Part shown: positions 14,901-26,900 of the stretch, one piece after another
Numbering within the stretch: the first letter of the stretch is position 1
How the letters are laid out: every line of letters begins with the position of its first letter
DNA from: Brachyhypopomus gauderio
Lineage: Eukaryota > Chordata > Actinopteri > Gymnotiformes > Hypopomidae
Assembly (NCBI RefSeq): GCF_052324685.1
Contig: NC_135221.1
Coordinates: forward strand, 5,633,739-5,697,738
Direction: 5' to 3'
DNA length: 64,000 nt
The notes under the pieces: model-generated
Told to the model about the DNA's origin: nothing
Seen by the model: only the letters and a program-made list of their open reading frames with translations
Databases searched by the model: none
Program-made: the position numbers and the translations under genes

Positions 14901-17900
14901 CACCAGATGCGAAAACTGGGGAGTGTCTATAACTTAATAGTGTTTGCCACCGACGGCGTTTTCAGAGCTACGGCTCGGGTAAACGTCGGCGTAATAATGG
15001 CAAATAAGCACAGCCCGTTGTTTACACGGGACATGTATGTCGCTGAACTCTTGGAGAACTCTCCTGTTGGGACGCTGGTTACCCGGGTAGAGGTGCATGA
15101 CAGGGATCCTGGAAAACATGGTGAAGTTACGTTATTTATCGTAAATGACGTCGGCCGAGACAAATTCACTTTAAATGATGATGGGCAGGTACACACAGCG
15201 GAGAGCTTTGATCGAGAGAACGCAGCAGAGACAGTGATCCCTCTAAACATTCTGGCGAAGGACGGCGGGGGGAAGGTTGGCTTCTGCACCGTCACTGTGA
15301 TTCTGTCAGACGTCAACGACAACGCACCAAAGTTTAGACTATCCGAGTATAAAGCCACCGTGTGGGCCGATGTTCCCATAGGGACGACTGTGATAAAAGT
15401 ATCAGCTGCAGATGATGATGAGGGAAGTAACGCTGACGTTGTTTATTCAATCGACTCGGATATTCCGCACTTCGTTATTCATCCCCTTAGTGGGGCAGTT
15501 GTCACAAAAGGAAGTCTAATGGAAGCACAAAATGGCATATTTTCCTTCTACGTGAAAGCTAAAGATTCTGGATTCCCTCCAAAGCAATCTGTTGCTCCGG
15601 TTTCAATTAAAATACTTCCTTCTGTTTTGCCCGTGCCAAAGCTCGCTGAAACATTTTCTCGTCTAGAACTCGCAGAAGATCTCCCTGTTGGGAGTGAGTT
15701 CGAAGTCATCCAGTCTAAAAGCCCAGATCCTGTGTTCTATAGCCTTGTAAGGGGGAACACTCCCGAGAGTAACAGAGATTACGCATTTGTCATCGAAAGT
15801 AACACCGGAAACCTAAAACTCATCAAACAACTTGACTATGAGACTACTAAATGGTATCAGCTCTCAATACATGTCCAGGCCGCTGAAGAGGACATGGAGG
15901 TGACCTCAGTCATGGACATACGTATAGAGTTAAAGGACGTCAATGATAATAGTCCCCAGTTTGACTCATGCACCTACAAGTCTTTCATTGTTGAGAACTT
16001 ACCAGGAGGGACCTCTGTGGTGCGGGTGAGGGCTACTGACTTAGACTCGGGAACGAACGGTCAGGTCATTTATTACCTAGACGAGAATCAGGAGAGTCCG
16101 GAGATTGTGGAGTTGTTTGCTGTGGACAGCAGGACAGGCTGGGTCACCACCGTCTCAGAGATAGACAGGGAGAAAAGAGACACATACACAGTGATGGTTA
16201 TTGCTATAGATAGTGCAGCAGAGTTACAGAAGACAGGCACCGCCATGGTGGAGGTGGCTGTGGTGGATGTGAACGACAATCCTCCAGTGTTTACTGAAGA
16301 ACTGTACAGGGCTACAGTGAGGGAAGATGAGTCTGGACCAGGCACCGTCATAACCGTCCTGAGCATCACGGACCATGACAGGGAGGAGGTCAACAGGAAA
16401 TTCAGCTGCTTTATCACAGGTAAGGCATCAATGCTAAACAACCAACCGAACTATTTAATGTAGTATGGTAAAAAATGTCGACTTTTTAATGGCTGACAGG
16501 CGTTTTGTCAGACAGTGTGAGACTACGGGTTGGTCAACAGAGACCAACTAGAGAGAGAGAGCTACTATAAAATGTTGGAAAAATAATCAGTATTAATGGA
16601 GATGTATAATCAGCAATAAAAACGAGATGTGAGCGAAGGCGCAGGTTAATACAGAACAGAAAGTGTTCAAAGGGGTTTAATTCCCAATGAGATATGCCTC
16701 AGTTGTGATTGCCTTCATTGAGTATTATAATAAAGGCTTGTTGTATTAGCTGCAGTGAAAACACCCTGTCCCAGTGTGGTAAATATAAGGCTATTAGACA
16801 CGTGATCCCTTTCTGTCTCCTACTCAAGTCCTCGTTAGCCTGACGTAAACGGTTCTTCTGTGTTAAGGTGAAGAACCTCGGGGCCTGTTTCTTGTGAGGT
16901 ACGAGGATGGTACCTGCACAGTCTTGACTGGAGAAACCTTGGACAGAGAAGACAGGGATCACTACGTTCTCAACATCACCGCCACAGACGGAACATTCAT
17001 GACCAGGACTGTAGTAGATCTCACAGTTCTTGATGCAAATGACAATGGCCCTGTCTGTGAGAAGGTATATTTTTTATAGTTTCTAGAACTATATAGAACT
17101 ATATGAAAATAGTTCTGTTTTGGGCCAGCTGTCAGGACAGCGATGTGACTTAGTCAAATCAGATAGCGTTTCATTTCAGCAACACACAAGACCTACGTGG
17201 CCCATGCTACTGCTCATGGAGAAATATTTCTTTTCAGACATTGTCAGTCTCTGGTGGGAGTCTCAGTTCTATATGTGTCTTAGGGTCTGTACAGTGGAAA
17301 AGTTCCAGAAAACACCGCAGCAGGAAAACTCATCCTGCAGGTTTTAGCCTCTGATCCAGATATCAAATCAAATGCTGAAATTACATATCGGCTCAGCGGC
17401 GGCGGAGCTGAAGCTTTCAGGATGAGCTCCACCACAGGTAAAAACAAATACCTGTTGGAGTCATTTTCAATATATCACAGTGTGTGACTGTAAGCTGCAG
17501 CAATACCACAGAGTGTGAAGAAATGTGTTACAGCTGACATTTATACTGCAGATATTTACAAACAGATGTTAATGTGTTATATGTTAATGTGTTACAGCTG
17601 ACATTTATACTGCAGATATTTACAAACAGATGTTAATGTGTTATATGTTAATGTGTTACAGCTGACATTTATACTGCAGATATTTACAAACAGATGTTAA
17701 TGTGTTATATGTTAATGTGTTACAGCTGACATTTATACTGCAGATATTTACAAACAGATGTTAATGTGTTATATGTTAATGTGTTATATGTTAAATGTGT
17801 TATATGTTAAATGTGTTACAGCTGACATTTATACTGCAGATATTTACAAACAGATGTTAATGTGTTTTTGTCTGTCTACGGTAGTGGCCTGAGATAAACT

Positions 17901-20900
17901 TTCTTACTATCTTGTATTAGAATAAAGGAATAAAAACAAAAAAGTAAATAAAAATGCCAATACTAAATAGAAATAAAGTTTTCTGATCACAATTAATTTA
18001 TACCAAAGCCATTCCTGTCATATTGTGCTTCTGTTGATCATTCCAAACATTTTTATGGTTCTCTACAAGGTACCCTCTGGACACGACGGCCCCTTGACCG
18101 AGAGAGGAGAGATGTGTATAACCTTACAGTGCAGGCGGTGGATGGGGAGAATCGCTTCTGTCAGGCTGCTGTTTTAATCACCGTTGAAGACATTAATGAC
18201 AACACTCCTGTTTTCACCTCTGACCTGTACCGTGTTAATGTCCATGAGAACACACAGCCTGGGGCCTGTCTGATACGTGTACAGGCCTCTGATGCTGATA
18301 CCGGTAAGAACATTTCCTTCTATACTTCCATGATGAGACAGGTGTCATAGGTTATGTGGTGCCTCTGGAAACAAACTCTACGCTTTTGTCTTGGTCCAGT
18401 TACGGATAAAGGAGGAATTGGCATGCGCGCGCCACACGCGTTTGCTTGCCGCTGGGAGAGATCGTTTGGTTCGCGTTGTGTGCGTGAGCTGTTAATTATG
18501 CACCGGGTTTGGTCGGAAGAGTCAGCTCGCCTCACGCAACACGTTCTCCGCTTCACCCGTCTGGTCCGGAGGACAATCTCCCGCCATCTGCGTCTGTCTG
18601 AGTCTTTTAGAAGAGACGCCCAGCAATTACGCTCGCGCAGCACGGCAGGTTCGGGCTCACGGCGTGATGATAGTGGCAGTTCTGTATCAATTAGGGCTGA
18701 GATTGCTTTGCACTTTCTCCTGCGTCGTCCCTCAGACATGGCGCCTGTTTGTTGATGCAATTCCGAATTTTCGGAAGTCTGCTCACTTGATTCCTGCAGC
18801 TCCTGGTTTGCTGTTACATCTCGTCTTTTCCTGTAGTTCTTCACCGGCAGTCGCTTTGATGAATGTTGTCTGTGATATGAGGAAATTGTGTGTACATATT
18901 CCATTCCTCATCATATTCCATTCTTTTCAAAGTCGTTTGGAGTCTTGTCTCTTTCATAAACTCTATTGTATGCGCTAATCACTGGCGTAAACAACTGCCT
19001 GGGTGAACGTCTCTGTAATCACAGCCTTATTCTTCTTACTCATTTATCCCAGTTTAGATAGGATTAGAATGTACAACATTTATTTTTGAGTGCTTATTAT
19101 TGTGACTGGAGGCTGTCAGGATATTAAGCTCAATTCATTCAGCTGCTAATAGAAAAATTTCAACGGCAGAAATGAGTGTGATGTAGTTGGCCCGGACGGC
19201 CTGGAAAACAGGATGTTCTAATCAACTGCACCAACAAGCACTGTGGACATGTCAGTGTGAAATTAAAGACAAACTACAATTCATGCTCAAGTGTGAACTT
19301 CAGGACAAAGTATTTAAAGTGTTCACTTTTTCCACCAAGCATGTTTTCCTATTTTCACCTCAGTCACAAGGAGGGGCCAGAATCAACCCTTGTGGTGCCC
19401 CGTGTTTAATGTTGCCCACCCTCTAACAAACACATAAACCCCTTTACCTCTTATTTGCATTCAGGGCTGAACGGTAAAATCAGCTATTTGTTGGAAGACT
19501 CTGCCGGCGGTCTGTTCTCTATTGAGGAACATTCTGGAATCGTCAGCTTGGCGAAGCCTCTGAACACATCAAAGACGGCGTTGGACAGGCTGAGGGTGCG
19601 CGCTGTAGACCACGGCGCCCCCCGCAGGCTCTCCACGCTTTGCTCTGTGGAAGTGTCCGTTGTGGAAGCCAACGACCGTCCTCCTACGTTTGAGAAGAGA
19701 TACTACGTCTCCACTGTGCCTGAAGACATCGCCGTAGGCACCCGGCTTCTGACCGTCTTTGCTGCCAGCAGAGATGCGATTGGCCAGATGCAGTACTCCA
19801 TCGCCGGTGGCAACGAGGACGGCACATTTAGCATCAACTCTCACACAGGTACAAGCTCACCGGCAGCCACAAACAAAACCTCCATTAGTTACGACAAAAC
19901 GTCCAGAAGTGTTGTGGCCACACTCCCTGGTTCCATGGCCCTTTATGCATTCATGCTTACTGCATGAGAGTGGTCATCTCTAGAAGACTCTTATTATGCC
20001 CTCAAAACTCCCCGAGACCCTCCATCTCTGCAGGTGACATGTTCGTTATCGCACGGCTGGATTACGAGGTGTCTCGACAGCACTTCCTGACAGTGAGGGC
20101 CACTTCCGGTGGGGAGAGGGCTCTGAGCGACACGGCCTCCGTCACCATCCACCTGACTGATGTCAACGACAACGTCCCCGTGTTCAGCCAAGAGGTCTAC
20201 TCTGCAGTTGTCCAGGAAGACTCTGAGCCTGGGTGCTCAGTGTTAACCGTGAGTGCAGTTTCATTTAGCCAGTACGAAGACTGGCTGCTGTCTTTGACAT
20301 GACTTGGCTTGACATCTGCTGGGATGATAGAAACAACTCTATAGTCTGAATAAAGAAGCTCCTACATTGGTGATTAGTTTCCTAATGTTCATTTCTGAAG
20401 GTGTCGGCGAGCGACTTCGACGGACCATCAAACAACCGCCTGCACTTTTCCTTTGTGGCTGGCAACGAGGGCAATCTGTTCATCATAGACACAGTCAGCG
20501 GAGTGGTAAAAGTGGCTCATCGGCTAGACAGAGAAAAGGTAGAGCTTTAGAAAGACTCTTGAATTCGTTAACTCCATAACTTTTTGCCTCCTGATAAACA
20601 CGCTCCTTTTTAAGACAGAATAATAACTCTGTCTACTTTAATTTCTCTCAAAAGCTGTTCTGTTCTGTCTTAAATCAGGTTGCTGGCTACAATCTGACTG
20701 TTTTGGCTTCCGACAGTGGAAATCATCCCAAGTCGAGCAGCGCTGTGATCAGTATAACAGTCACTGATGTCAATGATAATCCCCCTGTTTTCTCCCAGGC
20801 TAACTATAGCATCGTCCTACAGGTAAGGGAGTCCTGGCATACCAAGCTGGCCAAACTGAAACTGACAAACTCCTCTGTTCTCCTTCATGTTCCTCAGAGA

Positions 20901-23900
20901 GATCTTAGCTCCCCTTGTGATGTGATGATCCCCTGAGCTCTGTGTGTCTGTTTATCTCTGTGTCACAGGACGATCTACCTGCAGGGTCCAGTATCTTCCA
21001 GCTCAGTGTGACAGACACTGATTCTGCCCAAAACGGACCCCCGTTCACCTACAACATTCTTAAGGGCAACATAGCAAAGGTCTTTGATGTAGACCAGCAG
21101 GGAGTCGTTAGGACCACAACATCTATCAGGAGCTTAAGAAAAGACGAGTATTTTGTGCATGTGCAGGTATGTCCCGGTTGCTGTATTACTATATGTGTCA
21201 GTTGCTGAACCTTTGCACATGCTACAAAATGTATTGATAATAGGAAGTTTATGTCCACAGGTTTATGCCCAGAGCGCCCTCTTCTGTTGAAAAGCTAAAA
21301 TGACCTCCTGGTTTAAGAACATGAAAAGCTACTTAATAAAGAAAACACAGCATCATTAGCTGTCATTATGTTCTAAATGAATTAATGTTAAATTAATAGA
21401 TAGATGTTTATTTTGCTTAATTTATCACCTTCTCAGGTGTCAGACAGTGGCAAACCACCTCTCCAGTCAAATACCATTCTCACCATTCTCATCGTTCAAG
21501 CAAGTGTGTATCCTCCATCTGTGCATCCACAAGAGATCTTCATCCTGGTTCCAGGAGAGGAGTTTCCAGGGGGCTTTATTGGCAACGTTTATGCCACTGA
21601 TCCAGACGGGTACGACGCCCTCACATACAGTGTTGAGCCTCCGGTCGACAACCTGTTCTCCGTGTCCGGCTCGGACGGCCGTCTGCTGGCACGCCGGCCC
21701 CTGGATGCGGGACGCTACCTGGTCAACGTCTCAGTCAGTGACGGCCGCTTCTCCGTCTGGGTGAGTGTCTCTGTGAGCGTGCGGCGGGTCACGCGGCGGA
21801 TGCTGGACGACTCGGCGTCCGTGCGATTCGCCGGCACCACTGGCCCACGTTTCATCGGTGAGCACTGGAGGAACGTCCAGCATGCACTTCGAGGCGTCGG
21901 GGGCGAGCGTGCGTCCCGAGTTCAGATCCTCAGCCTGCAGCGTGCGGACGCTGGCGACGACCTCGACGTGCTCGTGTCTTCAGAGTCTGGAAGTTCTCAC
22001 CCCTTCCTGGAGGACCTCTTGCAGAAGATCAACAACTCCTCAGTGGTTCTCGGGTGGCTGGGTGGCCTGAGAGTGGTGAGTGTTACTCCTCGCCGATGCG
22101 ACGACGCTGGGTGTCCGGACCGCGTGTGTGGACGGCTGGTGACCCTGGATCCGAGCAGCATGGTGGTTTCTGGCACGAGCAGAGTGAGCTACGTCACACC
22201 ACATCACCACATCACTCCTGGATGTCACTGCGCAGGTTAGCAGAAGTTCTTTGGTGAGATCATAAGTTGAGTCTAACGTGGCAGAGAGTCCTCATCATCT
22301 TGAGCTTTTATATGACATCATCTGTACTTTTACTTTGAGTAGATTGATACATGTTCTTCTTTTTTGGTTATAAATGAAAAATCTTTTGAGGGAAGACAAG
22401 ACTGCTGTAATAACACATGCCCACAGGGCTATCAGTGTGTGTCCCTCCAAGTAAAAGACAAATATCACTGCATATGTCCACAGTGTAAAAAGGGAAATGT
22501 TTAGGTAAATTAAGGTATTTTTTCTTAACTGTTTTCAGTGTTCCATTAAAAAGAATATAAATCCAGCCAAAATAGGTGGTTAGATTTTAAAACAATTTGC
22601 AGGCAGCAGTGGTGGTGCAGTGGACCACAGTTAAATGAAATAATATTTTAAATAACCATATTTGACCACATGTAAGATGAGAAATCATTATATTCATAAT
22701 AATTTTCAATGTCACTCAAAATTCGCTCATAAACATGCCTTTGAGATGCTCATTGCCTGAAAAAGAGATATGAAGACAGACGTCTCTTAAAAGATATTCT
22801 TGAATGAGTGGTGCCTTTGAACACAGATTTTGTTTCTTCCATCACTTTCTGTGGTGGTCTTAACTCCAGGAGGATCATTAATGAGATTCAGTGAGAAAAG
22901 CTACATCAAATATCACTGGAGAAGGAACACTACAGAAGAAATTAAGTTTTCTCTTAGGTTTAAAACTCTCTCCTGGCTTGGAACAGTGCTGACTATAAAA
23001 GGAGGAGGCTACAGCATTCTGGAGGTATGAATATTTAAAAATTCAATATAAAAAAAAAATTATATACATTTGTAATGTGCCATATTTAGTCAATTGTGAT
23101 TTTCACCACAATCAAAATTTGTCCTCCACTTTTTACCCATCTGTGCAGTTAGAACACACACTACTGATTACTAGGGGGCTGTGGTGTACACATGCCCAGA
23201 GTGGTGGGCAGCCCTAGCCCGGTGGCCGGGGAGCAGTTGGGGCTAGGTGCCTTGCTCAAGGGCACCTCAGTCATGGCCTCAGGTCTGGGAATCGAACCCA
23301 CGACCCTCTGGTCACAAGACCAGTTCCCTACCACCAGGCCATGACTGACCCAATACATAAAACTTCCATCCAACTTTAATATACTCTAATTGTCCTTGAT
23401 GGGTGATTTCTGAATTTTAACATTACAAATGTACAAAATGCAAATTCCAAAATGCAAATTCCTTGCTTCAGCACATTGGCTTCATATGCGCTAAATGCCT
23501 GCACTGTGCTGTCTGGCCTGCAGGTGGCAGCAGGACACCTGCACTGCCATTTGGACTGTGGCAGAGGGCCGGTCACCATGCCTGTGCACGGTGTGGCAGT
23601 AAACGATGGTCAGTGGCACACCGTGGAGCTGGAGGTGAAGGGAACCCGTGCTAGACTGGTGCTGGACCGCCTCCACTCCGCCCGGGGCGTCTCGTCCCAC
23701 ACGCACTCCTGCCTCGGTCTGGATGCCCAGGTGGTGCTGGGCAGATACGCGGGGCGGCTTGGCTCTCGGCCCAGACGCAGACCGCCTGTCTCCAGCGGCC
23801 TGCGGGGATGTATGGACATGGTGCAGCTTAATAAGCAGAACCTGTTCCTGCATGCGGAGGCACTGCCAGGATTTACATTAGAGGCCATGGCAGAAGTGAC

Positions 23901-26900
23901 GGCAGGCTGCGACATAACCTCAAACCCAGGCACGGACTGCACACGCAACCCCTGTCTCAATGGAGGACGCTGCTCTCAGAGGCTCAGTGGAGGTAGACTG
24001 ACCACAAAATGAACTTAGTGAGGGGAAATCACTACAAAAGGCTTATCTGAGTACCTATCCATCCTCTCAACTAAAGCCAGTTTTTATAAATGTATAAAAA
24101 CACATTGTTATATGTGTATAGGAGTCCAAGGTATTGCCAAGAGGACTAATTTATTTTCTTTTTTTTGCAGGCTATTACTGCGAATGTAATCATTTTTTCA
24201 TGGGAGTTCATTGTGAGTTCAGTGTGAATCCATGTGCTTCCAACCCCTGTCTGTATGGTGGAGCGTGCATACAAAACAACAGTGATTACTACTGCCACTG
24301 TCGAGGGCTGTACACCGGACACAGGTATACAGAGGGTTATGAATTCCACACACTTTGAATGACTAGGAATCTGGTATTACTAGTGTTTGTAAAGGACATT
24401 TTTGAAATCTCTTTGCAACTGCAGATGTGAGATTGGGCCGTACTGTAAGGAGAATCCATGTATGAATGGGGGTCATTGCATCGACAGTCTGGATGGGCCT
24501 GTCTGTGAGTGTAAAGTTGGGTTCAAGGGAGAAAGGTGTGTACTGAGGTCTTGTTTTATTTCAGTTTTCCCTGTGATCTTTGATGAGGACAGCAGGTTTC
24601 CAGCATAAAGTGTGTGTTTAACAGCACAGAATGCAGGTGTGTATGTGGACAGGGCTGTTATCACCTCCTCCTCACCAGGTGTACGTCTGACGTGGACGAA
24701 TGTCTGCAGCGGCCTTGTCTAAACGGCGGCTGGTGCGTGAACACCCACGGCTCCTTCAACTGTAGCTGTCCGTCCAGCTTCCAAGGGCGGCTGTGTGAGA
24801 TGCAGAGGAACGTCCACAGCGTGTTCTTCTCGTCCTGGAACGTGGACCTGTCTGAGCTGGCTGGGATACTCTTCTTCATGACGGCCATCTTCTTCTTGGC
24901 ACTGTTCTTCATTCTCGTCTGTACTGGCGCCTGCAAGATTGGCAAAGAGAAGCGAGACATAGAGCTAAGCAGAGCTGCTGAGACCTGCATCCAGAAGGCT
25001 GTTTTGGACTTCCAGTCCAGTAGAAAGACCTTTGTGCGTATTCTACCACAGGTGCCTGTGAAACCTGTGTCTCATTGTCCCAGCGTTCCTGGAGACCCTC
25101 TTAAGGCCACAAATTCAGGCTCCGTGCCTGAGATCAGTTCCTTTACTCCAGATATGAGGGTTGGCTTTAGAAAGATGGTGGCTGTTTGTAGAGCATCACC
25201 GAACCTGTCCCGCTGTGGAGTCTCCAGCTCGCCTACAGAAAAGTTGGATGAGGAAGATGAAGGTCAGACAGTGTTGGACCAGGCCAGAAGTATGAGATTC
25301 TTTTCAAATAAACGAAGGCATTCTTTTAAATAGTTTCATTTTAATAATATTTAAGAAACCTGAATTAGAATTTTGAGTTTTTTTTCCATAATTTGTATTT
25401 TATTCTCAGGAAGTGCAGAGGACACAAAATCTTACTTGCCAGTGGGAGATGAGAGGTCAGAGGTCAGTGAAAGAGCAAGTTCCCAAGGTCTTGCTTGTTC
25501 TTTCCAATTCACAGATGATAACAGTAAGTGACCTTCTTAGTTTACTTACTTTCTTTTCAATGTGCTTTTCATATGAGAACTAAAATATGAGAATCCATAA
25601 CCTGTATATTATATTCGTAATAAAAAAATATGGTTCAATTCAGTTGAGAATTATCATGAGTTTTCTTGCTTTTTTGGCGATGGCTTCAACCTCTGAACCA
25701 GGTCTCAATACAACAAGGATGAAAATATATGTGAAAACTGAAATCCAAATGTTGCTGAAATGTTGAACCACACCACAAGATCCCTGTGCTAATTACTCCC
25801 TAGACACCCGTTAATCGCCATGTCAGTCTGTGTAGTGTTGTTACCCCACAGCTCATAAATGAATGAAGCCAATACACCCTAAAGGAATGTTTCAGATGTA
25901 ACTGTAACTTAATCCCCATTACGTGTAATTGTAGTAAACTACATGTTGCCACAAATAAAAACTATACTTATAGCATAAATGAAAAATCTTACAGGACAAG
26001 CAGTTAGCTTCAGTTTCCCATTCTGCTGTAAGGAGAGTTTTTAATCTGTGGTTGCAGTTCATCACAGTTGAGTTCATCGCTTTCTTTATTGCATACAGTA
26101 ATTATATATCCCCTGTAGTTTTGCATACAGTAATTATATTTCCCTTGTAATATTGTATATATTAATTTTATATCCCCTGTAGTTTTGCATGCTGTAATTA
26201 TATAACCCCTGTAGTTTTGCATACAGTTATTATATAACCCCTGCAGTTTTGCATACAGTTATTATATAACCCCTGCAGTTTTGCATACAGCGATTATATA
26301 TCCCCTGTTGTTCTCAAATGTTGTCACTGTAATTTCACTGTCATTTCTGTTTCTTAATTTTACAAGCCTCCATAACAATGGACCTTTCAAATAAGTAGGT
26401 TGACTCCTTTCTTTCATACGATGGGAAGTACATTAGAAACATGTTTACTGTAATTTCCTGATTTGAAATTCTACATTTACATTTTACATTAAATGTATTC
26501 TAACATCTTACAATATTAAATATTCTTATTTTTCCTTGCTTTCCACTGAAAGATTCACATGAGGCTTCTGATCTGAAGAATCCCAGAGGTGATTTTGCAT
26601 GAGTTCTGACTGGTTGAGTCTTTCTTGCGTGTTTCATTAGCTTAGAACAGCAAGCTCAGTTTGCCTTGGAAATGAAAATGAAATGGTTCTCCATGAATGA
26701 ATTCCACTGTTCTATATTTGCCTCTAACTGCCTTACATCTCAGGGTCATGATGTATGCACATGAGAGTTTAAGCCCCTTCAGATGAGTGCATGGAGATTT
26801 GTCACACTATCATACTATCATACTGTTATACTCTCATTTGTCATACTCACACACCAATTGCAATGGGTGCTCACTGTCAGAAACGTAATAGTTCTTAAAT

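Noticed and set aside
13055..16441. Long minus-strand frames opposite fat1 exon 9
   Set aside because: Complement shadows of cadherin-repeat codons with no features of their own.
18320..18904. 194-codon minus-strand gene in a fat1 intron
   Set aside because: Arg-rich, low-complexity frame across a CpG-rich block that is also open on the plus strand; no domain or splice support.
22184..22190. Earlier fat1 exon-18 donor (AGA/GTGAGC)
   Set aside because: It would give a phase that fits the EGF relic's frame, but homology to human FAT1 continues past it to 22235 and the relic still ends in a stop.
23281..23345. tRNA gene
   Set aside because: The B-box-like motif belongs to a SINE with a shared body and tail present twice in the window; no cloverleaf is evident.
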